64,000 bases of DNA from Magicicada septendecula (taxonomy: Eukaryota; Arthropoda; Insecta; Hemiptera; Cicadidae), in contig CM068367.1 of NCBI GenBank assembly GCA_034769895.1, positions 319,609,986 through 319,673,985 on the forward strand, written 5' to 3'. Below are positions 35,783 to 46,944 of this stretch, piece by piece; position 1 is the first letter of the stretch; each line of letters opens with the position of its first letter. A program made the translations under genes and the position numbers. The notes beneath the pieces were generated by a model. The model was not told the origin of the DNA. It was given only the letters and a program-made list of their open reading frames with translations, and made no database searches.

Positions 35783-35880
35783 CATACTTCCTGACAAGAC
35801 CTGATGATGGTGGAGTCACCGAAAGGCCTCGTCAAGAACGAAGTATTTAGCAGTGTGGCAATAAGTAGTGACAAAGTTGG
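35783..35880 (+). repeat. Right arm of the inverted repeat (Penelope-like terminal remnant)
   Basis: This arm holds the complete hammerhead motif followed by TTAGCAGTGTGGCAATAAGT and GTGACAAAGTTGGT. The latter parts match the left arm in inverse orientation. Similarity to the left arm stops at about 35,880. Confidence 0.65.
35784..35846 (+). ncRNA. Hammerhead ribozyme motif (type I, Penelope-like style)
   Basis: All conserved parts occur in order in 63 bases. Helix I outer strand is ATACTTC, with internal loop CTGACAA, and inner strand is GAC (35,798-35,800). The core box CTGATGA is at 35,801-35,807. Helix II is GGTG, loop GAGT, CACC (35,809-35,820). The second core box GAAA is at 35,821-35,824. 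A palindromic GGCC follows as minimal helix III, then TC before the cleavage position. The strand then returns as GTC (pairs with GAC), loop AAGAAC, and GAAGTAT (pairs with ATACTTC). The layout GAAA, palindromic four bases, TC matches the hammerheads described in Penelope-like elements, thought to act as dimers through helix III. One departure is an extra T (35,808) between the CTGATGA box and helix II, which could weaken activity. Folding is from hand pairing. Confidence 0.65.
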
Positions 35881-36696
35881 TGAAAGTTTTTGTCTTGATA
35901 CTTGTTGATTTTTATTACCTGAGAACCCCCGGTCCAGCCTGAGGCCTATTTTAACACCAAATAATTAGTAAGTATTATACTTTTAATATCACATATGCTT
36001 ATTCTTTAATAGGATTTTTGGTTTCCCTAGTTTGTCTGCAACCTGTCATAACTTGTTGCTTACCAGCAGTTGTTTAATTAATTGTACTCTTACCGTAAAT
36101 TATATTACTACGCAACTTTAACCAACTGCTGTACATAATTGCAGGTCACGAAAAATTGTCTCTTTTACATTACCTCCTTACAATAAATGTACGACAAATT
36201 GACAAGGGCAACAAACTTTAACGAATGCGCTAAACGTGTACGTAAACTAACTACCGTTAAGAATATAAATTCTTACTATAAATATCGCATTTTCACGTGT
36301 ACCACTGGCACCTTACAACACGCCCTTTAAGAATGTGAAAAATCGTATTCGGAATAGTGTTACCACGCCACCAAGGAAACATTATAAAAACTTGCAAAAG
36401 AAAATGACATCTTACTTCTTTGGCTACTCTATCTTTGTTTAAATTTTTTTTCAAGCAAAATAATGTAGGCCAATATTTGTTAAAAACGTGCAGTTATGAA
36501 AAATAAAAAAATATTCAGGGAGTATTCTTGATACTCCCGTCGGATCTTTATTTCGTGAATGCGAAATTACATACGTTACTCTCGTTATTGGGAGATTCTT
36601 TTGTTTTGTTTGTCAGAAAGAAAGTTGAAATGAAAGAAAGAAAATTACGCTATACATAACATTTATTCATCGAAATCATTAGTACAAATGGCTAAC
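35881..36696. other. AT-rich stretch, nothing recognised
   Basis: No coding or repeat signal was seen between the inverted repeat and the Helitron-protein fossil. Confidence 0.4.
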
Positions 36697-37333
36697 CTAT
36701 GAACAATGGTAACTAAAATATGAAACGTAGGGCATAATCGTCGGACTAAGTTGACGTACAAACGTTAAGTCGATTGTGGTGTTTCCAAGTGTAGTCGGAA
36801 CTACTTGGTCGGGGAACTCGCTGCGCAAAATGTTACAGTGTTTAACTTTAACGAGCTTAAGATCCTTCTTGAACCAAAGTCGATTACAAACATCACAACC
36901 AAGTCCAAATTCATTGTCAAAGAACATTTTCACAAAGTGGCGATCGCATGCAGCATACTTATTTGTCAAATCGAGCGAAAGGTCTGAACGCGAATTGACG
37001 GACCGATGTTACCGTCCGTACGAGTCTCAGTATTGTCATCCTGCATATCAATGGAATCGTCGTTGCTTTCTACGTCTAGGGACCACTTTCCAAAACCATT
37101 CGACACGATGACGAAGTGCTAGGTTGCTCCAAACGTTGTACGCACTCGCTACCTGTACTGGGCGCTCCACTTCCACCATCCAAATTCGAATTCTGGCGTC
37201 TTCTTTCCAATTCCTTTTGTTGCAATCGACGTAGCCGACAACGTTCTATATTTGTAAGTCGTGGTGCACGCATTTTGTTCGGAGTTCCAGATTTTACAGC
37301 CTTCTTTCTCTTCTGAGGACGCGGCATTTTCAC
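36697..37333 (-). pseudogene. Fossil of Helitron N-terminal protein region
   Basis: The minus strand begins with MPRPQKRKKAVKSGTPNKMR and an arginine/glutamine-rich helix (RCRLRRLQQKELERRRQ). It then runs through an acidic linker (DDSIDMQDDNTETRTD). After two frame changes it reaches FVKMFFDNEFGLGCDVCNRL and then WFKKDLK. The CDVC.RLWF..DL pattern after an F..N.FG(H/Y/L).C lead is the zinc-binding stretch upstream of the Rep domain in many animal Helitron/Helentron proteins. About 210 codons are visible. The Rep motifs and the PIF1-type helicase are absent, and similarity fades by 36,697. An ATG at 37,333 is a plausible original start. Family call from memory of the motif; moderately sure. 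Confidence 0.6.
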
Positions 37334-38398
37334 AATATTTCAATATTTTCTGCTTTCCAATGTTAATTTTATATTTCTTGTGTTATTAACGTCTAACTCA
37401 CGTTCTCAGCTCTCCGTAGACACCTCGATCACTAAAATCGACCAACTCGTTCCGGAGATACAACTGAACTGAGCGCGCGCCGTGCCCACACAAGCCCAAA
37501 TTTAGACCCCCATAGCAAAATTATTCTTTGTGAAGTATTTCTCGGTAAAAGTGGTGTGCACTAATACACGCGAAAATAAGTGCCGTAACTTATGCTTTTT
37601 GCATGAAGTAATCTGTGATAATTGATATTTCCGTAGAAATACAATGAAATGCCACTTATTAAGTTCTCCAACAAAATTTAAACTTATAAATAAATGTACA
37701 CATCTGTGACTACATGTCCTTTCAAACGAAAAACAAATATTTTGAAACAAAATTTTAAATATTTTAAACAAAATTAGTCTATTTACAAAGTGTTATTATT
37801 AACATAATTTTGGTTGTAATCGTGATTCTCAAGTATTCCTCACTTCATTCAAATGAACATTACAAACGAAAAAGAAATTCGCCTACCATCCTCCTTTAAC
37901 TTTTGAGGGATTGGACACGAACTATTTCCTCAATAAATATTTTATGATACGGTAGCTACTGGAGATTTTAACATTAATGTAACTCGTTTATATTATTACG
38001 TTTACATATTACACACATTGATAATTGTTTTACAAAATTAATGTTTTATGTGTATAACCGAAAATTTTAACACAAATTTTATGGTCATGAAAGTTTAACG
38101 TTTGAAATTGCCCATTAACCCCATAAAGATAGGCTACCACTTTAAACGCTATGAATATTGATGATTTAAACAAATTTTTTAGTAGGTACCGATTTTGAGA
38201 AAATTCGGAAATTACAAACTATCCGTCCGGAAAATTGTAAGAGTAAATTCATTCTTCTGATTTATCTACTTTAACCTTGCTATCTCACCTCCAGAACATA
38301 ATATGAAGCTCCTAACTTGAACGTTATCTTGTTTTTAAATGCTGTGTTTACACACACACAAACGTACAATGTTTTCTATATGCTGGTCGTACATTTAA
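37334..38398. other. AT-rich stretch, nothing recognised
   Basis: Contains one GCGCGCGC-like patch (37,474) and a short CA run (38,349). No gene or repeat was recognised. Confidence 0.4.
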
Positions 38399-38893
38399 AA
38401 TATCGGTATGGAGAACCATACATAACTTCCATGTTCTAAGAATTATATTTAAAATCATTACGAAATGAAATGTTTCCATAGAAACTACTTCTTTCCACTT
38501 ATTGCTTCAGACTTAACCACAGTACTGTGGTCACTAATGTATACCACCACACGTTATCGCACTCGATTTTCACTGATGATGGCAGTCGACGGCACTGCCG
38601 CAACGTCTGGTTTTGCAGAAAATATTGGACTACACCCAAACAGCCCGGGAAGGAATTTTAACAACAAACTACTACTTTGTTGCCGATAACGTAGTACACA
38701 TATAAAAATTATCCCCTCCCCCTTCAACTATAATTTTCATTTATAGAAAATTACCCCCACCCCGTTCAACTAGCCTCTTCATTTATAGATATTTCATCTA
38801 CGTTTCTACAGTGGATTATTAAGATCTTCTTATCAGGATACTTTATTTATCATAATTAAGTACTTTACTCTTGTTACAACAAAAAATGTTTCA

Positions 38894-40160
38894 GGTAAAA
38901 TACCCTTTCCCCGTTACCGATCTTCACCAAAATCAATAGGCCTTGAGTCTTCTACAACTCAGGTACATATGTAAAAAATGATTTGATTCTGTTTGAATTT
39001 ACGGCAGCTATCGTTCGTCATAGAAAAAATTAACCTTGTTATCACATAAAATGTTGAAGGTAAACTACTCCATTCTCTTAACTGATCTTCACCAAAATCA
39101 ATAGGTCTTGAGTCCTCTACAATTCAGGGATGCATGCAAAATATTATTTGATTCTGTTTGAATGTGCGGCAGTTATCGTTCGTCATAGAAACAATTACTC
39201 TTGTTAAAACATTAAAGGTGGCTGGTAAACTACCCCTTTCCCTTAACCGATCTTTACCAAAATCAATAGTCCTTCAGTCCTTTACAATTCAGGAAAGTCT
39301 GCAAAAACGTATTTGATTCTGTTTGAATTTGCGGCTGTTATCGTTTGCCAAATAATATTACCCTTGATAAAAAAACGTTGCTCGTAAACTACCCTTTTCC
39401 CTTAACCGATCATCACCAAAAATAATAGGTCTACAATTCAGGGCTGTATGCAAAAAATTATTTGATTCTGTTTGAATTTGCGGCTTTTATCGCTTGCCAT
39501 AGAAAATACCCTTGTTAAAATATAAAACGTTGTAGGTAAACTACCCCTTTCCCTTAACCGGTCTTCACCAAAACCAACAAACCTTCAGTGTTTTACAATT
39601 GAGGAAAGTATGCGAAAAAATATTTGATTCTGTTTGAATGTGCGGGAGTTATCGTTCGTCATAGAAAAAATTACCGTTGTTAAAACATAAAATGTTGCAG
39701 GTAAACTACCCCTTTTCCTTAACCGATCTTCACCAAAATCAACAGACATTGAGATCTCTACAATTTAGGGGAGTATGGAAATAATTATTTGATTCTGTTT
39801 GAATATGCGGCTGTTATCCTTTGCCATAGAAAATACCTTTGTTAAAACATAAAACGTTGCAGGTAAACTACCCCTTTCCCTTAACGAATATTTACCAAAA
39901 ATCAATAGATCTTGAGAACTCTACAAGTCAGAGCTGTATACAAATAATTTTTTGATTATGTTTGAATTTGCGGCTGTTATTGTTTGCCATAGAAACAAAT
40001 TACCCTTGATTAAAAAAAAAATGTTGCAGGTAAATTACCCCTTTCCCTTAACCGATCTTCACCAAAAACAATAGGTCTTGAGTACTCTACAAAGGGGCTG
40101 TATGCAAAAAAGTATTTGATTCTGTTTGAATTTGCGGCTGTTATCGTTTTCCATAGAAAA
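38894..40160 (+). repeat. Tandem array, eight units of about 152-167 bases
   Basis: Units begin (GG)TAAA(C/A)TAC at about 38,894, 39,059, 39,224, 39,383, 39,535, 39,700, 39,862 and 40,029. Each contains a CTTAACCGATCTTCACCAAA-like block, CTACAATTCAGG, TTTGATTCTGTTTGAAT, TGCGGC.GTTATCGTT and GCCATAGAAA, followed by a TTACCCTTGTTAAAA link. Units differ by scattered substitutions and small indels and are not recent identical copies. Confidence 0.9.
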
Positions 40161-40165
40161 AAATC

Positions 40166-40222
40166 TATAGACACATAGACACACGGACAGACAGACACAC
40201 AGACACACACACACATACACAC
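40166..40222. repeat. (CA)n/(AGAC)n microsatellite inside copy 2
   Basis: A mixed ACAC and GACAGACAGACACAC run lies between the tandem core and the 3' end. Copy 1 has only a short ACATAGACACACAC at the same place. Confidence 0.85.
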
Positions 40223-40347
40223 TTTTCGAAAAATGACTTTTTTTCATGTTTTGAGTGTAGTACAATTAGAATCTGCAATAATCTCGAACACGATTTTTTT
40301 TGCCATCACCATACTTCCATTTCCTTAAGGAACATGAAAGTAAAAAA

Positions 40348-42192
40348 CTTGTGGGAAATTTTGTAGACAAATACAGTCCGTTCTTTCCAGGCTTCACTTT
40401 CACTTCTTTGTCTTCGTTCTCGTTCTTCTCACCAGCATACGAACAAGAAATTTGTTTTTTTTTAAAGAGTATTATTTTGAAAATTATGACCTACATTACC
40501 TCCACTTTTACTTTAGTATAAGCGTAACTTTTAATGAGAGGGAGTAATAAAATATTCAGATAATATTTTTATATTCAGATAATTCAATTTATAAACTAAA
40601 ATTCAATTTGTAAACAACACCACACAGCTTGAAATTATACTCCCTGATATTTATAACATTGTAGGGCTATAGGAGAAACTTTGTTTCTCCAAAAGATTTT
40701 CTGAATTTTGAAGGAAGTAGCAGAAAATCTATTATATAACCCACATTCACTGATTCTCGAGGGGTGTGATGTACAGTTTCGACTTCTAATCAACGCAGTC
40801 AAATTCCGTCATCAAATTTTAATCTCGCATGCAGTTGTATGTAGGCTATATAGTCAGACATGTAGATCTGGCTAAAATCTACTCCCGTATTCTTAATTCT
40901 TACTAACAATGTTACATATTGCAGTCTTAAAACTGTTGTGTATAGTTTAGTGATACACTATCACTATACCTTCAAACAGGTTTGTGGAATAAATGCAAAC
41001 GTACGTAAATTTGAGTTCTAATATGCTTGAAATTTTAATATACATTTAAATAAGGAATATTTATTGACTTACAAATTACAAAACAGTTAGTTAAAATTAG
41101 AGAAAACTAGATAACATGTAGACAGATAGATGGGTAGTGTGTGAGAGATGGCAGCAGGGGGTGAGGGAGGGAGGAAGGAGATTGAATGGCCGCAATGTGG
41201 GTGATCTCATCAACGCCTCCTCATTGCTCATGAGCAAGACATCAATAACAAAGGTGCGTCACACGTCATACAACTATGCTATCTCGGTAACCCACTCTAA
41301 TGGACTGACCGCAATCGGACCAATTAAAACCAAACTGTCATTTCTTATATAAATGTCTTTTCGAAAATAATATTTCATCCGCGAGGCATGAAGAGGTGTA
41401 TTTTAATCTTGGAGTAGTTAACCCCTTTGTGTTGGTAATCTTTAACTTAAAACTTTATTTCAGTGATGAAAAATTGTAAGCATATTTGATTTGCTAACTA
41501 CTAAGAGGTGTCCCAGAGTGTTTTGATACGGTCCAACTAGTTTATATCCTCCCACGTAACCATCCTTATCTACGTTTGTCATTAATAATAAATTCTGTAA
41601 GTTTTTTCAAAGCTGCGACGATTCCTACACTGTTCACAGTTTTTTAAAAATATTTGTTCTGTTCGTTGTTTGTATCGTTTACAAAATTCCGACCTATCGT
41701 TTTCTCTTTCTTTTATTTATCGAAAGTTTTAGTCGCTTATGTGATCAGGCTTACATAAATAATCTCTGTCCTGTCGTCTTTCCAAAGATTTACAGTATGT
41801 CTACAATTACATATTAACGATGATGTCTACTAAACGAAATTAATATGCGGAAACAGCCCAGAGTTAAAAACTACAAACAGACCATTTTGATTGCGATAGG
41901 ATAACGTTTGACCTCGGTTAATGCAGATCAATTTTTCCATTAATTTTCGTTTCCGCGTGGATTAACATCCTTGCATTTAGTCTGATGTAAGCCTAACACT
42001 CCAAAGGCAAATCCGGAATGAGTGTAAAATTTTCTGTGTTAGGTTTACATAGACTAATGCAAACAATCTTATAAAGACATTAAGATGTTGTTACATTTCT
42101 TCTTACATATTATCGTCACCAAATTATTCTCCTTCAAATTCGTCAATATTCGTCATATTCATCTTCATCCTTATCTTCTTTTCCTCTTACTT
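40348..42192. other. AT-rich stretch, nothing recognised
   Basis: A purine-rich patch (41,125-41,190) carries a short open frame without a recognisable motif. No repeats were recognised. Confidence 0.4.
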
Positions 42193-42226
42193 CTTCTTTC
42201 TTCTTCTTCTTCTTCTTCTTCTTCTT

Positions 42227-42256
<30 letters not shown>
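42193..42256. repeat. (CTT)n trinucleotide repeat
   Basis: About twenty CTT units. Trinucleotide tracts end several LINEs here on the opposite strand as GAA, but no LINE coding remnant was recognised next to this one. Confidence 0.9.
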
Positions 42257-42257
<1 letters not shown>

Positions 42258-42580
42258 ATGTTATTACTATTGTTAATGCAGTTTATTGTTGTCATCAAAT
42301 TACTTAAAAATGTAAACGTAATTAAATATGTTTAAATTAAAAATGTAATATTAGTAATATAATTTCTATCTGAAAATAGTAAAGTAGTGCGCGTTAGAAA
42401 CCAACTCACATTAGAATGAAACTACGATTACTTCATTTCATCGGGATTCGAATATATTTGGCTGATGATGGATTACAAATTAGCACCCCAAACAAGTCTT
42501 GGTTTAAACTTCATAAGACAATAATAGTGTACTACGACAATTACATAACGCTATTTACAACAGCAGCATTAATTACCCCT
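42257..42580. other. Short stretch between microsatellites, nothing recognised
   Basis: The open frame that starts at 42,416 is carried almost entirely by the downstream GTA tract and is not a gene. Confidence 0.45.
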
Positions 42581-42624
42581 GTAGTAGTAGTAGTAGCAGC
42601 AGTAGTAGTAGTAGTAGCAGCAGC

Positions 42625-42677
<53 letters not shown>

Positions 42678-42690
42678 CAGTAGTAGTAGC

Positions 42691-42742
<52 letters not shown>
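42581..42742. repeat. (GTA)n trinucleotide repeat, about 160 bases
   Basis: Over fifty GTA triplets with scattered GCA interruptions, the longest triplet tract in the window. The plus-strand open frame through it is a valine/alanine run. Confidence 0.95.
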
Positions 42743-43344
42743 CAGATTTCGGATTTTACGGAGTTTAAAAAAAAATGACCGAAGTTTTAATACAATGTCT
42801 TACACACCTGTTACTTGTCCGTAGTGACAAGGTTTGAAGAGGGATAGGAGTTTGCCCCAACACCAGAACAAAGACTTCCCGATGTGTGAGAAGTTCTCAA
42901 CATGGTAATGGAGTTTATTAGTTGCATAGCACATGAGAAGCTGCTTGAACACTATCACCGCATAAGAAGTGTGAAAGAAGTTATTATTCGGAGGCAATAT
43001 AAGAAAAATTGTTGACTAAAGGTGGAACAGTTTCTTCAGCCAAAAGCAGAAACAACTTAACTAGAAACGTTAATCTAATATGTTTGTCAGCAATTTAGTT
43101 AACCCTGGTATTGCTTAGACAAACTAACAATTCGAATAGTTTTTTAATATAAAACATTCGTTATTTCATTGTTAGATTTATGACTATTTTATGATACCTT
43201 GTTTACTTAAGAACATTTATGAGATTTCATATTTAAGTTAAATAAGGTTTGATATTCCCTAGTATTGTTATTTTCTCTTAAATTTCACTTACTATTTTTT
43301 TCGTTTTGTCAGTTATGGACCATGTTAATAACTGTTTTTTTTTC
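42743..43344. other. AT-rich stretch, nothing recognised
   Basis: No gene, repeat or RNA motif was seen. Confidence 0.4.
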
Positions 43345-43560
43345 CCTAGGGCTGTAACGTTTGCCCAGTATTGCTGCATTCGTTTTCGATGAGCTTCTTT
43401 TCATTCTTCAGTCCACGTATTACGTGTTCTCGGCTTGGGTTTTTCCTGGAAAGCCTGGCGTGCTTTCCAAGATTCTTCTGAAGAGTGGATCACACAAGAT
43501 TCTTCATGCGTGATCCACACTTCTCACAGATCCCTCTCCACCTTGGTGAAGCAGGCTTCT
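43345..43560 (-). pseudogene. Unidentified coding fossil
   Basis: The minus strand has a frame with strongly protein-like, charged sequence. It reads SSEESWKARQAFQEKPKPRT, then RNTWTEE, one stop (TGA), and KEAHRKRMQQYWANV, followed by an A-rich stretch. Just upstream a neighbouring frame gives RWRGICEKCGSRMKNL, with a CxxC pair. The composition (many Lys, Arg, Glu, Trp) is unlike chance translation of AT-rich DNA. I do not recognise the family. It may be a decayed exon, a retrocopy or part of a transposon protein. Confidence 0.3.
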
Positions 43561-45237
43561 TTTCCTTGGTTTTCTTACTTAGAAAGTACTTAGTTAGAAA
43601 GGCAATCTATTGTCCATTATCCATTACTTATTGTTCGATATATTTCTATATGTGAGTATAGTTCGTAGTCGTTCTGTGTGTTCTGTACTCATATTTTATT
43701 ATAAAATTATACTGCAGTTAAATATAATTAAGTACTTACTTAATAAGTTGATTAATTCCTCAACTGACCTTTCTCATTAAATTATACGCTGGAAAACGTA
43801 ACAGAGTATGTCAACACTGTTTATCTCTGTTTTGAGAACTATTCGATTTTTCGGACAGCGTCATCCGCTACATTCGGTAAAATGAGGATTTTTCTGTAGT
43901 AACTATGTTAGCTTCCATTGTCATCAAGACAGGTCCAACACTGGGAGGGATAACACACGCTTAGATTAAGCTGCACAACGTCGTACAGGGAAGGTGCGCG
44001 TTGTACGGCCGGCCACGACAAGTAATGATGGTGGTTGCCAGATTGTAGATAATGACGCGGGAAAAGAGCAACTGTCAAATGAGACGACTCTCTCATTCCA
44101 TCAGCGTTACAGGAAATGTTCAAACGAAATTAAAAGTCATAGTTTGATTAATGCCCGACCGAGACAGACGCAGGTGCTCGACCTTTGACCCAGCGAAACT
44201 TTCACACCTCATACACCTGCCCAAATAAAAACATAACCATAATTACAACATTGTTGTTACGAAGGAATAAATTAGACCTATTTCTTAATTGCAAATTAAA
44301 ATTCATTAGTGACCGTTATTCACTACATCGTCATCAACACACTGCCGCGTAGCCTATGTAGAGCGCGCGTTTATTATTATTGTAATTAAGGAACGTCAAA
44401 CTTTCATAGATAGTAGCCTACGGACTGGATCTGGCCGTTGACGCGTTTGTACTGTTCTGACGTCTTTCTTGTAGTAGCCTACTTACGTCTGTGGGATTAA
44501 TTCACCCTTACTCTTTCCCTATAGAGACAAAAGAAAGCTGCTTACACTGAATCACTGACGTAAACGGCTTATAGCATGTCATAAACTTGTCAACTAATTC
44601 TAGTTACCTTATCATTAACAATACCAAACTTACGTTTGGTAAACTTCAACTGTTCGTACGCTTGCCCTGTGTCGCGAACGCACACGTTTGCGTAAAGCGA
44701 AGTTCTGCGTCGAACGAACTCTGTTCTTATTGGCTGCGCAGAAGACGTGTTACTAAAATTAGAATTTCTTAATCCGCAAAGTGATAATGTCATCAATTTT
44801 TCATCTGTTTTCTTTTTTCATTTATTTCTTATTAATTTTTTAAAAGTAAGTTTTGTATGTTACTAATGATGCAAACATTAAGTAAAACATGTAAGTTATA
44901 AATTATACATCATGAATTTTGATTTTTAGTTGGTGTTTATGACATAAAAAATAAATGTCGCGTCTGCTTCTAAAATCATAAACAAAGATACACAACATTA
45001 CATTCGTCCAACATGTGTTATACAAATTCACTTTAAAAAATGTATCTTTTTTTACAATTACAAAATAAGAAATAAACTTCATTAACCACAATTCCTCACT
45101 GTATATGTCTTAAATATATCTTAATACTTTGTCTTAATAATAAAATATATCTAAATATATCTTAAATATCGCGACATAAAACTCAATATTTTAACAGACT
45201 GTATTCGTTTAGTCAATATGTGTAGCTATAACATCAT
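43561..45237. other. AT-rich stretch, nothing recognised
   Basis: Short open frames near 43,908-44,188 and 44,587-44,796 lie on both strands over the same bases and show no motif. Confidence 0.4.
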
Positions 45238-45790
45238 CATCAGCTGTGGCTGTACAACCCTTGGTGGATCTTGGTTTGCTCCAAGACTCGACTCAATTCT
45301 TCCCTATTGCGTACCCTGGCTTTCCAGTTTCTTATGTTCTGCTTTCTGAGGTTCTCCTCTATCTCATCTTCGTAGTCTTTCCCTTATTCTACTACCCATT
45401 GGTTTCTGGTAGAAGATATGTTCGTAGACTGTCCTTCCCCCATTTTGTCTATGGGGGAATCTATGGGGGGGGGGGGGTCAACCCACCTTAGCCTGTATAT
45501 TTTGATTATCCTGACAATGTCCGGCTCCTTGTAAAGATGCTATAGTTCATAATTATAGCGCCTGCGCCATATTCTGTTTTCTTCTATTCCTCTTAATATC
45601 GTTCTTAGAATCCGTCTTTCATAGCAACCTAGAAGCAATCCGCCATTTTTGTCATCTTCCAGGTTTTTCAAGCATAGGCCTATATCAGCACTGGCCTGAT
45701 AAGTGTTTTGTAAATTTTGCATTTCGTGCTTCTTGAGATGAAGGTAGATGCCAGGTCCTTTTTTAATCCATAATAGCCTATGTTTTATTT
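45238..45790 (-). mobile_element. LINE 3'-end fragment with GAT tail
   Basis: Minus-strand frames give GLKKDLASTFISRSTKCKIY and KTLIRPVL. After a gap come LLGCYERRILRTILRGIEEN, then RIWRRRYNYEL and LYKEPDIVRIIKIYRLRWV. It ends with IRNWKARVRNREELSRVLEQ and TKIHQGL, then a (GAT)n tail at 45,238. The family usually ends EQAKTHPGL. A G-run on the plus strand (about 45,464-45,478) sits inside it and disrupts the RLRW.GH region. Frameshifts are present throughout. It is related to the full-length LINE at 29.2 kb but not the same family. Confidence 0.8.
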
Positions 45791-46825
45791 GCGAGATAGT
45801 GGCTGTAACATGATCCTTATAAAATTATATATGATGTTTATGGGGTAACAAATCTTTCATTACGATTGCATTAGTCGTAATATGACATTTTTTAAGAAAG
45901 AAGAAGGAAGTTAGTGTTTAGGCTAGAATGGAACTTTAAGAAAATATTAAAGTTCAGATCGACTTACATTAAATAATTATAACATTATTTTAAGTAGTTC
46001 ACGGCAGTTTAACTAACGCATACGCCCATCTGGTATGTGCAGCCATCCTATTCTCTCTATATAAACATACAATGAAAAGTAAACACTTCCATAAAATTTT
46101 ACGGAATTTAAAAAACTGAACATTGGAAATTTAGCCTACAATCAAAGCTCCGCGATTAGATAAGATACAAATAGGGTAATGATAAAATATACGAAATAAT
46201 GTAGTTTTGTAGTTACCGATTAATTATTGAGATTTGTTGGTCACTTCATATATTTTTTAAATTTGGTCAATTTAGTAATTATAGGCCTATAGTCGCTACA
46301 GTTTCTTTGCAGTTTAAATTTGGTAAAAATTCACCAAATTGTTTTAAATACCTCGCTAAATCTCCTCTCATAAGTAGGCCAAAAGTCGGCTTTCTTGTCT
46401 GACCAACCAGTCTCAAGAACTCAAACCATCGTTTTCCGGTCCGATTGGGATATGTTTATTATGTCTTCACTGTTAAACAAAGGACTTATCCCACTCTACA
46501 GCAATCTCACTGCTTTGAAAGTATGTCGCACTCCACGCTGGGTGTAGCCTCCCCCATTTCAGACTTCCATTGTTGACTTACCGCCTCATTTACATCGTAT
46601 TACGATTCATCAAACAGCACGAAACGTTCTTGACCGTTATCCACACGCCATACGCAGTCATCAGTTAATACTAGCCTATAGCAAATGTTGATAGTGTAGG
46701 CTACACCGCATTGCAGGTTTTATTTATTTTACATTTTATAACTTTAATTTTAGTTTTATATATTTGATTTTTCTATGCATAGCATTAAATGTAATTGCAC
46801 GTGAGTGCTTAATGAAAACTAAAAT
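45791..46825. other. AT-rich stretch, nothing recognised
   Basis: No repeat or coding signal was seen. One TAGGCCTA palindrome is at 46,282. Confidence 0.4.
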
Positions 46826-46831
46826 TCTCTC

Positions 46832-46923
<92 letters not shown>

Positions 46924-46944
46924 TCCCTCCTTCCCTCTCTCTCT
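46826..46944. repeat. (CT)n dinucleotide repeat, about 115 bases
   Basis: A nearly pure CT tract with one GT interruption and CCTT variants at its end. Confidence 0.95.

Larger units (their letters stand above)
38399..40347 (+). mobile_element. Helitron-like nonautonomous repeat, copy 2 (eight core units)
   Basis: Same family and orientation as 26,162-27,208. It opens with a perfect small hairpin (GTATGG, AGAA, CCATAC). The shared 5' block of about 300 bases runs to the GCCGATAACGTAGTACACAT segment, followed by CCCCTCCCCCTTCAACTA. The core unit then occurs about eight times, followed by a CA/AGAC microsatellite and TTTTCGAAAAATGACTTTTT. The closing palindrome is at 40,313-40,341 (arms around TTCCTTAAGGAA). 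No protein is encoded. The expanded core makes this copy about 900 bases longer than copy 1. Helentron/DINE-like identity is inferred from layout: hairpin ends, tandem core, microsatellite, 3' palindrome. Confidence 0.7.

Noticed and set aside
36776..37111. 111-codon plus-strand frame
   Set aside because: It is antisense to the Helitron protein fossil, which reads better on the minus strand.
38894..40160. CRISPR-like array
   Set aside because: Units are contiguous diverged repeats of about 160 bases with no spacers, within a eukaryotic transposon; this is a tandem array.
42416..42778. 120-codon open frame ending in a valine run
   Set aside because: Most of it is the (GTA)n tract; the first 50 codons show no motif.
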